NCBI GenBank assembly: GCA_021298195.1
Contig: JAJTEQ010000009.1
Coordinates: forward strand, 1 to 64,000
Origin: Ilumatobacteraceae bacterium
Lineage (GTDB): Bacteria > Actinomycetota > Acidimicrobiia > Acidimicrobiales > Ilumatobacteraceae
DNA: 64,000 bases
Reading direction: 5' to 3'
The translations under genes were made by a program, and so were the position numbers. Within the stretch, counting starts at the first letter, position 1, and each line of letters starts with the position of its first letter. Positions 16,722-25,569 of the stretch are shown piece by piece. A model generated the notes under the pieces. That model was given only the letters and a program-made list of their open reading frames with translations. It was not told the origin of the DNA and made no database searches.

Positions 16722-18503
16722 GTGCCCCTCAAACCACTGACGAAGATCCTGATTGCCAACCGCGGAGAGATCGCCGTGCGCGTGATCCGAGCCGCCCGAG
16801 AGATGGGCATCGCCACCGTGGCGGTGTATTCCGAACTCGATCGCAACGCACTCCACGTGCGTCTGGCCGACGAGGCGTACGCCCTCGGTGGGCAGACCGC
16901 GGCCGAGAGTTACCTCAACACCGAGGCCATCCTCGATGCGATCCGCAAGAGCGGCGCCGACGGCGTGCACCCCGGTTACGGCTTCTTCAGCGAGAACGCC
17001 GACTTCGCCGAGGCCATCACCCAGATGGGCGTGGCGTTCATCGGACCGCCGCCCGACGCCATCCGCGAGATGGGCGACAAGGTCTCCAGTCGCAAGGCCG
17101 CGTTGCGCGGCGACTGCCCGATCGTCCCCGGCACCACCGAGTTCGTCACCAGCGCCGCCGAGATCGCCGACTTCGGCAAGAAGTTCGGGTTCCCCATCGC
17201 CATCAAGGCCGCCTTCGGTGGTGGCGGTCGCGGCATGAAGGTCGTGCGCAGCGCCGAAGAAGTTCAAGAGGCCATGGACAGCGCCCAGCGCGAGGCCAAG
17301 GCGTTCTTCGGTCGCGACGAGATCTACGTCGAGAAGTACCTCACGTGGCCGCGTCACGTCGAGGTGCAGATCGTCGGCGACCAGCACGGCAACTACGCCT
17401 GGGTCAGCACGCGCGACTGCTCGGCGCAGCGTCGTCACCAGAAGCTGGTCGAAGAGGCCCCGGCCGTGGCCATGGGCGAGGGCATCGAAGAAGCCATGGG
17501 CGAGGCCGCCATCAAGGCCGCCCGTGCCGTCGGATACTTCAACGCTGGCACGGTCGAATTCATCTACCAGGACGGCGAGTTCTTCTTCCTCGAGATGAAC
17601 ACGCGCCTGCAGGTGGAGCACCCGGTCTCCGAGGTGATCACCGGCATCGACCTGGTGGAGTGGCAGATCCGTGTCGCCGGCGGCGAGACCTTGCCGATGA
17701 CCCAGGAGCAGGTGGCGGCACGTCGCAACGGACACGGCATCGAGATTCGCATCAACGCCGAGAATCCCGCCGGCGGAAAGTTCCTGCCCTCGCCCGGAAA
17801 GATCACCAAACTCGTTCCCTCCGACGGTTTCGGTGTGCGCTTCGACTCGGGTTACGAGAGCGGCGACGAGATCAGCCAGTACTACGACAACTTGGTGGGC
17901 AAGCTCATCGTGTGGGGCAAGGACCGCCCCACGGCCATCGCGCGCACCATTCGCGCGTTGGAAGAGATGGTCGTCGAGGGTGTGGCCACCACGATTCCGG
18001 CCGACCTCGCCATTCTGCGGCACCCGGATTTCGCCGCGATGAAGCACTCCACGAAGTGGGTGGAAGAGGTGCTCGACCTGTCGGGCATCGAGGCCCCCAA
18101 GGCGCCCACCGGTGACGGTGACGACGCCGAGCCGTTGGTGCGTCGCAACACCACGGTGGAAGTGAACGGCAAGCGCTTCGACGTGGCCATGTGGGTTCCC
18201 GAGCAGACCGCGGTCGTGGCCAGCGCCGGGGCCGCCAAGGCATCCAAGCCCAAGCGCGCCGCCGGTGGCGGTGCGGGTGGCGGCGCGGGTTCCGGTCAGG
18301 TGGCCGTGCCGATGCAGGGAACCATCGTGAAGGTGCTCGTCGAAGTGGGCCAGGACGTCGAAGCCGGTCAAGCGGTGGTGGTTCTGGAAGCCATGAAGAT
18401 GGAGAACCAGATCCTGGCCGAGAAGAGCGGCAAGGTGTCCGAGGTGAAGGTGAAGGCCGGCGACACCGTGGGCTCCGGCGACGTCGTCGTCGTCATCGCC
18501 TGA
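16722..18503 (+). CDS. accA: Acetyl-/propionyl-CoA carboxylase alpha chain (biotin carboxylase + BCCP)
   Basis: Carboxylates biotin with ATP and bicarbonate and carries it to a separate carboxyltransferase beta subunit, giving malonyl- or methylmalonyl-CoA. The 593-aa protein has the biotin carboxylase domain (KILIANRGEIAVRVIRAARE; the ATP-grasp loop AAFGGGGRGMKVVRS; FLEMNTRLQVEHPVSEVITG) to about residue 450, a Gly/Ala-rich linker, and the biotinyl domain with VLEAMKMENQ near the C terminus. GTG 16722 gives the standard start. The beta subunit is not in the window. It is divergent from birA and followed by a 54-bp repeat. Confidence 0.95.
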   Translation: MPLKPLTKILIANRGEIAVRVIRAAREMGIATVAVYSELDRNALHVRLADEAYALGGQTAAESYLNTEAILDAIRKSGADGVHPGYGFFSENADFAEAITQMGVAFIGPPPDAIREMGDKVSSRKAALRGDCPIVPGTTEFVTSAAEIADFGKKFGFPIAIKAAFGGGGRGMKVVRSAEEVQEAMDSAQREAKAFFGRDEIYVEKYLTWPRHVEVQIVGDQHGNYAWVSTRDCSAQRRHQKLVEEAPAVAMGEGIEEAMGEAAIKAARAVGYFNAGTVEFIYQDGEFFFLEMNTRLQVEHPVSEVITGIDLVEWQIRVAGGETLPMTQEQVAARRNGHGIEIRINAENPAGGKFLPSPGKITKLVPSDGFGVRFDSGYESGDEISQYYDNLVGKLIVWGKDRPTAIARTIRALEEMVVEGVATTIPADLAILRHPDFAAMKHSTKWVEEVLDLSGIEAPKAPTGDGDDAEPLVRRNTTVEVNGKRFDVAMWVPEQTAVVASAGAAKASKPKRAAGGGAGGGAGSGQVAVPMQGTIVKVLVEVGQDVEAGQAVVVLEAMKMENQILAEKSGKVSEVKVKAGDTVGSGDVVVVIA

Positions 18504-18504
18504 C

Positions 18505-18558
18505 CCGATCTGGGTACGGAAAGTGACCGTTTCCGGCTACTTGGGTGACCCAGATCGA
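18505..18558. repeat. 54-bp structured intergenic repeat, copy B (terminator-like)
   Basis: It begins two bases after the carboxylase stop and runs to just before the next start. The outer arms CGATCTGGGT / ACCCAGATCG are identical to copy A; the inner arms CGGAAA / TTTCCG are kept while the loop differs. Total length is exactly 54 bases as in copies A and C. Confidence 0.75.
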
Positions 18559-18560
18559 TC

Positions 18561-19061
18561 ATGAACGTTGACGATCTCGTGGCGCGCGAGCGGATTCGCG
18601 ATGTGATCCATCGCTACGCTCGTGGCGTCGATCGTCGTGACTACGACCTGGTGCGCTCGTGCTACCACCCCGGTGCCACCGATGATCACGGTTCCTACAA
18701 AGGTGACGTCGACGGGTTCATCCCCTGGCTCGAACGCCAGTTGGCACGTTGGTCGGTGACCTCGCACACCATGTCGAACATCCTCATCGAACTGCACGGC
18801 GACCGGGCCCGCGTGGAGACCTACGCCGTCGCGTATCACCGCACGAATCCGCGAGAGAACACACCCCTGCGGGACGTCACCGCCGGCGTTCGCTACGTGG
18901 ACGACATGACCAACGTCGACGGCTCGTGGGCCATCTCGCGTCGCGTGGTGGTGAGCGACTGGGTGCGTGTGGACGACGTGCCCGACGGATCCGTCGACCC
19001 CGATGATCCCTACGTGAAGCCCCGACCGTTCCCGCATGACGAGGTCTATCGACCGCTCTGA
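18561..19061 (+). CDS. SnoaL-like/NTF2-fold protein
   Basis: 166-aa protein with the cone-shaped SnoaL/NTF2-like signature: an N-terminal helix (LVARERIRDVIHRYARGVDR) with the DRRDYDLVRSCYHPGATDDHG segment, then beta strands ending ISRRVVVSDWVRVDDVP. This pattern is common in actinobacterial dehydratase- or dioxygenase-like proteins of unknown substrate. It begins two bases after a 54-bp repeat and shows no clear -10 of its own. I do not assign a reaction. Confidence 0.8.
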   Translation: MNVDDLVARERIRDVIHRYARGVDRRDYDLVRSCYHPGATDDHGSYKGDVDGFIPWLERQLARWSVTSHTMSNILIELHGDRARVETYAVAYHRTNPRENTPLRDVTAGVRYVDDMTNVDGSWAISRRVVVSDWVRVDDVPDGSVDPDDPYVKPRPFPHDEVYRPL

Positions 19062-19066
19062 GTCAC

Positions 19067-19120
19067 CCGTTCTCGGTCGGCAAAAGTGCCGAAAACCGTC
19101 GCTTTTACGACCAAGATCGG
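19067..19120. repeat. 54-bp structured intergenic repeat, copy C, inverted and diverged
   Basis: Read on the minus strand, it aligns end to end with copy A (CCGATCTTGG start, AGAACGG end) with many substitutions. Paired changes keep the stem: TTGGTCG pairs with CGACCGA where copy A has TGGGTA/TACCCA. It sits between the convergent ends of the SnoaL-like and RDD genes, the expected place of a bidirectional terminator. Confidence 0.65.
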
Positions 19121-19123
19121 GGG

Positions 19124-19600
19124 TCAGCGGCGGACGACGATGGTGCCGGCGGCCGCGTCGTGCAGTCCCTGGCGGAACGGGTGGAAGAACGCGCGCACGT
19201 ACACCGCGATGTTCAACGCGAACCCGATCACCGGCACCACGCCGGCCAACGTGGGCACCAAGGCACGCACCGCGGCGTAGGTCCAGTTCACGGGCGAGCC
19301 GTCGGTGCGGTTCACCACGCGCAACTTCATGATCCGTTTGCCGAGGGTCGCGCCGTAGATCGCGATCATGGCGGTGTTGTAGAACAGGCTCACACCCAGC
19401 CACAACAACGTCAGCCACAGCAGGTTCGAATCCTCGGTGTCGGTGATGTCTCCACCGAACGAATACGTGAGGATGAACAGCGGGATACCGATGATCAATC
19501 CGTCGAGTAACTGCGCGACGGCGCGTTGGCCGACGGACGCCAGACGATCGGACTCCATCGAGAAGTCCGTCAGGGGCGGCGGGGGCGGGTAATCGTTCAT
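19124..19600 (-). CDS. RDD family membrane protein
   Basis: 158-aa membrane protein with a proline-rich N terminus (PPPPPLTDF), then the RDD domain: an Arg in VGQRAVAQLLDGLIIGIPLF, the Asp in AQLLDGL, and three or four hydrophobic helices, with GATLGKRIMKLRVV between them. RDD proteins are poorly understood; some affect ion or solute transport. Its ATG overlaps the lpdA stop (ATGA), so it is the second gene of a two-gene operon. Confidence 0.88.
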   Translation of the reverse strand: MNDYPPPPPLTDFSMESDRLASVGQRAVAQLLDGLIIGIPLFILTYSFGGDITDTEDSNLLWLTLLWLGVSLFYNTAMIAIYGATLGKRIMKLRVVNRTDGSPVNWTYAAVRALVPTLAGVVPVIGFALNIAVYVRAFFHPFRQGLHDAAAGTIVVRR

Positions 19601-20961
19601 TCGGCGGCCTCCGCCAGTGCTTCGGAGAGCGCCGGGTGCACCAGCAGACTCTCGACGATGTCGGTTACTTTCAAATTCGCCGTCACGGCGAGGGCGATCA
19701 CACTGATCAACTCGGCCGCATGGCGACCCACGATGGAACCACCCAGCACCACGCCGGTCGCGGGGTCCGAGATGATCTTCACGAAACCGCGCGAATCGTT
19801 GTTGATGAGGGCCTTGGGTGTGGCCGAGAACGGCACCTTGGTGACGCGAATCTTGCGCCCCGAAGCGAACGCTTCGGCTTCGGCCAGTCCCACGTCGGCG
19901 ATCTCGGGCTCGGTGAAGATGGCCGAGGCCGCCTTGTCGTAGTCGAGGTGACGGTGCTCGCGCGTGTGCAGGCCCATCACGTGTTCGGCCACCTTGCGAC
20001 CCTGCATCGACGCCACCGACGACAACGGCAGTTTCCCGCTCACGTCACCGGCGGCATAGATGTGCTCCACGTTGGTCACGCAGTGGTGGTTGATCGGAAC
20101 GTAACCACCACCGTCCACGTGAACCCCGGCCGCTTCCAGGTTCAGGCCGTCACTGTTGGGAACCGAACCGATCGCCAGCACGGCGTGGCTGGCGCGCACC
20201 TGACGACCGTCGTCGCACTTCACCAACACACCATCGGCATCGCGCTCGATGGATTGCGCCCGGGCTCCCTTCAACAACGAGACGCCGCGTCGCAGAAAGT
20301 CGTCCTCCAGCACGGCGGCCACTTCGGGATCCTTGCTGGGCAGCACCTGCTGCCGGCTGACCACCAGGGTCACCTTGGCACCGAACGACTCGAACATGTG
20401 CACGAACTCCACGCCGGTGACTCCCGAGCCCACCACGCACACGCTCGTCGGGAAGATCTTGGGCGGATAGCACTCGCGAGTGGTGAGAATGCGCTCACCG
20501 TCGGGGCGCACCCACTCGGGAATTCGCGGACGCGAACCGGTGGCGATCAACGCCGCGTCGAAGGGAACGCTGACGGTCTTGCCGTCGTGAGTGTTCACCT
20601 CGGCCGAGGTCGGAGACGTGAATCGGGCCGAACCGCGCAGAATCCGCACGCCCTGACTGGTGAGCAAATTGGCGGTGCTTCCCGACAGATGGTCCTTGAT
20701 GTCCTCGACCCGTTCGGTGAGCGCTTCCACGTCGATCTCGGGCTGCACCTCTTCCAAGCCCATTCCCTGGAGACGACGACTGAAGGACATCGCGCCGCCG
20801 GTGGCGATCATCGTCTTGGACGGAATGCAGTCCAACAAGTGGGCCGCTCCACCGACGAGGTCGCGCTCGACCATGGTGACCTCGGCGCCCAACCGAGCGG
20901 CGTAGGTGGCCGCGGTGTTGCCGGCCGGACCGCCACCGATGATCAGAAAGCGCACGGGCAT
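19597..20961 (-). CDS. lpdA: LpdA-type NAD(P)H quinone reductase (pyridine nucleotide-disulfide oxidoreductase fold)
   Basis: 454-aa FAD flavoprotein of the class I family, with FAD-binding LIIGGGPAGNTAATYAARLG, a central NAD(P)-binding loop VVGSGVTGVEFVHMF and the C-terminal dimerisation domain. The redox-active CxxxxC pair is missing: the segment reads GGAAHLLDCIPSKT with one Cys. It is therefore not a lipoamide dehydrogenase. The pattern fits Mycobacterium tuberculosis LpdA, which reduces quinones. TATCCT stands seven bases before the ATG (leaderless). It is coupled to the downstream RDD gene by a four-base overlap. Confidence 0.85.
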   Translation of the reverse strand: MPVRFLIIGGGPAGNTAATYAARLGAEVTMVERDLVGGAAHLLDCIPSKTMIATGGAMSFSRRLQGMGLEEVQPEIDVEALTERVEDIKDHLSGSTANLLTSQGVRILRGSARFTSPTSAEVNTHDGKTVSVPFDAALIATGSRPRIPEWVRPDGERILTTRECYPPKIFPTSVCVVGSGVTGVEFVHMFESFGAKVTLVVSRQQVLPSKDPEVAAVLEDDFLRRGVSLLKGARAQSIERDADGVLVKCDDGRQVRASHAVLAIGSVPNSDGLNLEAAGVHVDGGGYVPINHHCVTNVEHIYAAGDVSGKLPLSSVASMQGRKVAEHVMGLHTREHRHLDYDKAASAIFTEPEIADVGLAEAEAFASGRKIRVTKVPFSATPKALINNDSRGFVKIISDPATGVVLGGSIVGRHAAELISVIALAVTANLKVTDIVESLLVHPALSEALAEAAE

Positions 20962-21029
20962 GGGACGAAGGATACCGGTCGGCGTCCGGCGGGTCGGGTG
21001 ACTTCGTGTCGTGATCCTGCGTTGCGTCC

Positions 21030-22619
21030 GTGACTATTGACTCCTCGCTGCGCACTCCGAGCAAGTACGGTTTCGTGCTTGTGAGCGACGTGACGAGCGA
21101 ACCCGATGACGGCCCGGAACTGACGGGAAGTGGTTTGCTCGCCGAGAAGAACCGACGACTCGGCCGACTCGACGATCTGCGCGCCCGAGGCATCGAGCCG
21201 TACCCGTACCGCTTCGATCGCACCCACACGCTCGGTGAGGTGCGCGCCGCATGGGGAACGCTCGAGGCCGGCACCGAAACCGAGCACCAGGTGTCCATCG
21301 CCGGGCGAATCATGCTCCTGCGCGAACAGGGCAAGTTGATCTTCGCCACCGTGCGCGATCGCGCCGGTGAGGTGCAGTTGTTCATCTCCAAGGCCGTCGT
21401 CGGCGACGAGGCCTTCGCCGACATCTCCACCCTCGACCTGGGCGACTGGGTCGGCGTGTCCGGCACGATCATGACCACCCGCAAGGGCGAGTTGTCCGTG
21501 AAGGTGGCGGACCTGTCGTTGCTGTCCAAGGCCGTGCGTCCCCTGCCCAACAAGTGGAAGGGCCTCACCGACACCGACACCCGTTTCCGTCAGCGCTACA
21601 CCGACCTCATCGTGAACGAGGAGGCCCGTCGCGCCTTCGAGGTGCGCCACGCGGTGATCAGCAGCTTCCGTCGCACACTGGCCGGCAAGGACTTCATCGA
21701 GGTCGAGACGCCGGTGTTGCACGTGGAGGCCGGCGGAGCGCACGCCCGTCCCTTCGTCACGCACCACAACTCGCTCGACATGCAGCTCTACTTGCGCATC
21801 GCCCTGGAACTGCACCTCAAGCGACTCATCGTGGGTGGCATGGAACGCGTGTACGAGATCGGCCGCGTGTTCCGCAACGAGGGCATCAGCACGCGTCACA
21901 ATCCCGAGTTCACCATGATGGAGCTGTACCAAGCCTTCGGTGACTACAGCGAGGTCATGGCCATCGCCGAGGAACTCATCGTGCAGGCGGCCCGCGACGC
22001 CATCGGCACCACGGTGGTCGACATCCCCGACACCGAGGGCCAGCTGCACACGGTGGACCTGGCCGAGCCGTGGCGCCGCGCGCGCATGATCGACCTCGTC
22101 GAGGAGAAGACCGGCGTGGCCGTGCACCCCTCGCAATCCGTCGAGCAGTTGCGCAAGGTGGCCGACGACAACGGCGTCCGCTACGACAAGCACTGGGGAC
22201 CGGGCAAGTTGATCGAGGAGATCTTCGAGGCCACCGCGGAGTCATCGTTGGTGCGACCCACCTTCGTCACCGGGCACCCGGTCGAGATCTCTCCGCTCGC
22301 GCGCACCGATCGCAACGACCCCTTCCTCACCGAACGGTTCGAGTTGTTCGTGGGCGCACGCGAACTGGCCAACGGCTACTCCGAGCTGAACGACCCCGTC
22401 GAACAGCGGGCCCGCTTCATGGAGGAGCAGGCCGCCAAGGAAGCCGGCGACGCCGAGCGCGGAACGGTCGACGAGGACTACCTGCGCGCTCTCGAGTTCG
22501 GCCTGCCCCCCACCGGAGGACTCGGCATCGGCATGGACCGCGTGGCCATGCTGTTGGCCGGCGTGCACAGCATCAAGGAAGTCATCCTCTTCCCGACCCT
22601 CCGGCCAGAAGTCTTCTGA
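21030..22619 (+). CDS. lysS: Lysyl-tRNA synthetase, class II
   Basis: Charges tRNA-Lys. It has the OB-fold anticodon domain ([20 protein letters not shown]), class II motif 2 ([28 protein letters not shown]) and motif 3 ([15 protein letters not shown]). The core begins near residue 38, so the first 20-36 residues are doubtful: the GTG at 21030 gives 529 aa, while the GTG at 21081 ([11 protein letters not shown]) is an equally credible start. It is 22 bases upstream of dapD. Confidence 0.95.
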   Translation: MTIDSSLRTPSKYGFVLVSDVTSEPDDGPELTGSGLLAEKNRRLGRLDDLRARGIEPYPYRFDRTHTLGEVRAAWGTLEAGTETEHQVSIAGRIMLLREQGKLIFATVRDRAGEVQLFISKAVVGDEAFADISTLDLGDWVGVSGTIMTTRKGELSVKVADLSLLSKAVRPLPNKWKGLTDTDTRFRQRYTDLIVNEEARRAFEVRHAVISSFRRTLAGKDFIEVETPVLHVEAGGAHARPFVTHHNSLDMQLYLRIALELHLKRLIVGGMERVYEIGRVFRNEGISTRHNPEFTMMELYQAFGDYSEVMAIAEELIVQAARDAIGTTVVDIPDTEGQLHTVDLAEPWRRARMIDLVEEKTGVAVHPSQSVEQLRKVADDNGVRYDKHWGPGKLIEEIFEATAESSLVRPTFVTGHPVEISPLARTDRNDPFLTERFELFVGARELANGYSELNDPVEQRARFMEEQAAKEAGDAERGTVDEDYLRALEFGLPPTGGLGIGMDRVAMLLAGVHSIKEVILFPTLRPEVF

Positions 22620-22641
22620 GCCGGCCACGAAGGAGCCACAC

Positions 22642-23553
22642 ATGCCCGCAGCCTGGGGTCACGCCCTCGTCACCCGCATTTCCGACGGCACCATCCTCGA
22701 CGCGTGGTTCCACACGCTCGATTGGGGCGCATCGGCACCGGCCACCGATCGCACCACGGAACCACAGCACCACGCCTTGCGTGGCGTGACCGTCACCGCC
22801 GAGAGCATCGTGATCGACACCGACACCGCGCCCGCCGACGCCGTCGACGTGTACCTGCGTCTGCATCTTCTCTCGCATCGCCTCGCCAAGCCCCGCACAC
22901 TGAACCTCGATGGCGCGTTCGGACTGCTCGCCAACGTGGCCTGGACCAACCTCGGGCCGATCGCGGTCGACCAGGTGGAACGCGTGCGTTGGGAAGAGCG
23001 CCGCAGCGGTCGCATCCTCACCGTGCACGGCGTCGACAAGTTCCCGCGCATGACCGACTACGTGGTGCCCAGCGGTGTGCGCATCGCCGACGCCGACCGT
23101 GTGCGTTTGGGTGCCCACCTCTCCCCCGGCACCACCGTCATGCACGAGGGCTTCTGCAACTTCAACGCCGGCACGCTCGGTGCGTCCATGGTGGAGGGTC
23201 GCATCTCGGCCGGCGTGGTGGTGGGCGACGGCAGCGACATCGGAGGTGGCGCGTCGATCATGGGCACGTTGTCGGGTGGCGGCAAGGAGGTCGTCAGCAT
23301 CGGCGAACGTTGTCTGCTCGGCGCCAACAGCGGCATCGGCATCAGCCTGGGCGACGAGTGCATCGTCGAAGCCGGCCTCTACGTCACCGGTGGAACACTG
23401 GTGAAGCTCCCCGACGGCAACACGGTGAAGGGGCGCGAACTGTCCGGAGCCAGCGGTCTGTTGTTCCGTCGCAACAGCGTCACCGGCGCGGTCGAAGCGG
23501 TGCAGCGTTCGGGTAGTTGGGGCGGATTGAACGCCGCTCTCCACAAGAACTGA
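22642..23553 (+). CDS. dapD: Tetrahydrodipicolinate N-succinyltransferase
   Basis: Transfers succinyl from succinyl-CoA to tetrahydrodipicolinate in the lysine/meso-diaminopimelate pathway, which also supplies peptidoglycan. The 303-aa protein resembles the actinobacterial DapD type, with a left-handed beta-helix of hexapeptides in the C-terminal half ([40 protein letters not shown]). A ribosome site AAGGAG lies about eight bases upstream of the ATG. It follows lysS by 22 bases. Confidence 0.93.
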   Translation: MPAAWGHALVTRISDGTILDAWFHTLDWGASAPATDRTTEPQHHALRGVTVTAESIVIDTDTAPADAVDVYLRLHLLSHRLAKPRTLNLDGAFGLLANVAWTNLGPIAVDQVERVRWEERRSGRILTVHGVDKFPRMTDYVVPSGVRIADADRVRLGAHLSPGTTVMHEGFCNFNAGTLGASMVEGRISAGVVVGDGSDIGGGASIMGTLSGGGKEVVSIGERCLLGANSGIGISLGDECIVEAGLYVTGGTLVKLPDGNTVKGRELSGASGLLFRRNSVTGAVEAVQRSGSWGGLNAALHKN

Positions 23554-23570
23554 ATCGGTAGGTTCTCCCC

Positions 23571-24728
23571 ATGGTCGCTCTGCCCGCCGGCTTCACCTCG
23601 TTCGTCACCAACGTCGGCATCAAGGATTCGTCCGACGATTTCACCGTGGTGGCCGCCGACGACGTGGTGTCCGCGGCCGGAGTGTTCACGCAGAGTCGCT
23701 TCGCCGGCCCGAGCGTGATGGTGTCACGCAAGCACGTCGCCGACCGTCGCGCCCGCGCCGTGGTGGTCATCTCCAAGAACGCCAACGTGGCCACCGGCGA
23801 CCAGGGCATGCGCAACGCGTTGGAAGTCGTCAAGGGTGTCGCCGCGCGACTGGGCTGCGATCCGCACGACGTGTTGATCGCCTCCACCGGCGTGATCGGC
23901 CGGCAATACCCCATCGACCGCGTGCGTGCGGGCCTGAGCGCGTTGCCGTTCCCGTTGCCCGATCACGACGCCGCTGCCGTGGCCCGCGGAATCATGACCA
24001 CCGACACCGTGCCCAAGATCGCCGAGGCCACCGTCGCGGGCGGATCCGCGCGCGTGGTGGGTGTCGCCAAGGGCGTGGGCATGATCGAGCCGAACATGGC
24101 CACGCTCATCACGTTGGTGTTCACCGACGCGCGCGTCGACGGCACCACGTTGGACGCCGTGTGGCGCCGCGTGATCGACCGCACCTTCAACTGCGTCTCC
24201 GTGGACACCGACACCTCCACCAGCGACACCGCCATCGTGTTGGCCAGCGGTGCGGCGGGCTCCGTCGACGAAGGAGCGTTGGAAGTCGCTCTCGAGGACG
24301 TGGCGCGATCGCTCACCAAGCAGGTGGCCCGCGACGGAGAGGGCGCCGAGAAGTTGATCGAGGTGTGCGTGGACTCCGCGCGCGACGCCGAGCAGGCCAA
24401 GACCGTGGCCAAGGCCATCGTGAACTCACCGCTGGTGAAGACCGCGGTTCACGGCGCCGATCCGAACTGGGGCCGCGTGGCCATGGCCGTGGGCAAGTGC
24501 AGTCAGTACGACGACATCGACCAGGAACGCGTCGTCATTCGTTTCGGCGACCAAGAGGTGTATCCCGTGGCCGTCGACGAGGCCGGACTCGCCCGGTTGA
24601 GCTCGTACATGAAGGGCGCCGACGTGCGCATTCACGTGTCGCTGAACACCGGCTCGACCGCTTGCACCGTGTGGGGTTGCGATCTCACCGACGGTTACGT
24701 GCGCATCAACGCCGATTACACGACCTGA
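23571..24728 (+). CDS. argJ: Bifunctional ornithine acetyltransferase/N-acetylglutamate synthase
   Basis: Recycles the acetyl group between acetylornithine and glutamate in arginine synthesis. The 385-aa precursor is expected to self-cleave at the Ala-Thr bond in GMIEPNMATLITLVFTDA, the Thr becoming the N-terminal nucleophile of the beta chain. It also has the FNCVSVDTDTSTSDT stretch and HGADPNWGR. No other arginine genes are adjacent. TAGGTT lies six bases before the ATG, so it can be transcribed separately from lysS-dapD as a leaderless message. Confidence 0.95.
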   Translation: MVALPAGFTSFVTNVGIKDSSDDFTVVAADDVVSAAGVFTQSRFAGPSVMVSRKHVADRRARAVVVISKNANVATGDQGMRNALEVVKGVAARLGCDPHDVLIASTGVIGRQYPIDRVRAGLSALPFPLPDHDAAAVARGIMTTDTVPKIAEATVAGGSARVVGVAKGVGMIEPNMATLITLVFTDARVDGTTLDAVWRRVIDRTFNCVSVDTDTSTSDTAIVLASGAAGSVDEGALEVALEDVARSLTKQVARDGEGAEKLIEVCVDSARDAEQAKTVAKAIVNSPLVKTAVHGADPNWGRVAMAVGKCSQYDDIDQERVVIRFGDQEVYPVAVDEAGLARLSSYMKGADVRIHVSLNTGSTACTVWGCDLTDGYVRINADYTT

Positions 24729-24734
24729 CGAAAC

Positions 24735-25511
24735 TCACTTGGGTGGCATGCGGATGCCGCCATCCACGCGGATGGTCTCGGCGTTCATGTAGCTGTTGGT
24801 GACGCACTCGACCACCATCGAAGCCAGCTCGGTGCCGTAGCCCAGACGGTTGGGGAACAGAACGCCGGTCTGCAACTTCTCCTTGAACTGTTCGCTGCCC
24901 TCACCCTCGCCGTAGATCGGCGTGTTGATCAGACCCGGAGCCACCGTGTTCACGCGGATACCCACGGCGGCCAGGTCGCGCGCCACCGGCAGGGTCATGC
25001 CCACGACTCCGCCCTTCGACGACGAGTACGCGGCCTGACCGATCTGACCGTCGAACGCGGCCACCGAGGCGATGTTCACGATCGCACCGCGCTCACCGTC
25101 GTTCAGCGGCTCGGTGGTGCTCATGGCCGTGGCGGCCAAACGAATGCAGTCGAAGGTGCCCACCAAGTTGATGGCGATGACCTTCTTGTAGGCGTCCAGG
25201 TTCGCGGCCGAGTCGTACGAACCGTCGCGGCCCACGGTGCGCTGGGCCCAACCGATGCCGGCCGAGTTCACCAACACGCGCAAGGGTCCCATGCTCTTGG
25301 CCATCTCGACCGCGTTCATGATGTCGTCGGTCTTGGTGACGTCCACCTTGCAGAAAGCACCGCCGATCTCCTTGGCGACGGCCTCACCCTTGTCGGCCTG
25401 CAGGTCGGCGACGACCACCTTGGCGCCCTTGGCGGCCAGAAGACGTGCGGTGGCGGCTCCGATTCCCGATGCTCCACCCGTGACGATTGCGCTTGCTCCG
25501 TTGATGTCCAT
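24735..25511 (-). CDS. Short-chain dehydrogenase, 3-hydroxyacyl-CoA dehydrogenase type 2-like
   Basis: 258-aa classical SDR. The cofactor loop VTGGASGIGAATARLLA with an Asp after the second strand (VVVADLQADKG) indicates NAD preference. The catalytic Ser is in NIASVAAFDGQIG and Tyr/Lys in YSSSKGGV. The length and the GPLRVLVNSAGIGWAQRT and LPVARDLAAVGIRVNTVAPG segments resemble HSD10/HADH2 enzymes that oxidise 3-hydroxyacyl-CoA. TAGCCT lies six bases before the ATG. Substrate is not certain. Confidence 0.85.
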   Translation of the reverse strand: MDINGASAIVTGGASGIGAATARLLAAKGAKVVVADLQADKGEAVAKEIGGAFCKVDVTKTDDIMNAVEMAKSMGPLRVLVNSAGIGWAQRTVGRDGSYDSAANLDAYKKVIAINLVGTFDCIRLAATAMSTTEPLNDGERGAIVNIASVAAFDGQIGQAAYSSSKGGVVGMTLPVARDLAAVGIRVNTVAPGLINTPIYGEGEGSEQFKEKLQTGVLFPNRLGYGTELASMVVECVTNSYMNAETIRVDGGIRMPPK

Positions 25512-25535
25512 GCCCTCAGGCTAGACAGCACCCTG

Positions 25536-25553
25536 CCGGATTGCCCCATCCGG
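25536..25553. terminator. Hairpin between the SpoIID-like gene and the SDR gene
   Basis: CCGGAT-TGCCCC-ATCCGG is a six-bp perfect stem with a six-base loop, 17 bases past the minus-strand stop at 25570. No U tract follows, as is usual for GC-rich actinobacteria. Confidence 0.45.
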
Positions 25554-25569
25554 AGCGGAGCGAACGGGG

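Noticed and set aside
13610-18115. 1501-codon open frame on the plus strand across the rfbC-rfbA-LCP-birA-carboxylase genes
   Set aside because: It lies opposite or out of frame to well-supported enzymes and has a low-complexity Arg/Gly/His composition, as expected from high-GC antisense frames.
19424-19440. tRNA-like GGTTCGAATCC T-arm
   Set aside because: It lies inside the RDD gene and no acceptor, D or anticodon stems can be drawn around it.
19597-20961. Lipoamide dehydrogenase (E3) for the AceE complex
   Set aside because: The redox-active CxxxxC is absent; only one Cys is present, fitting LpdA-type quinone reductases.
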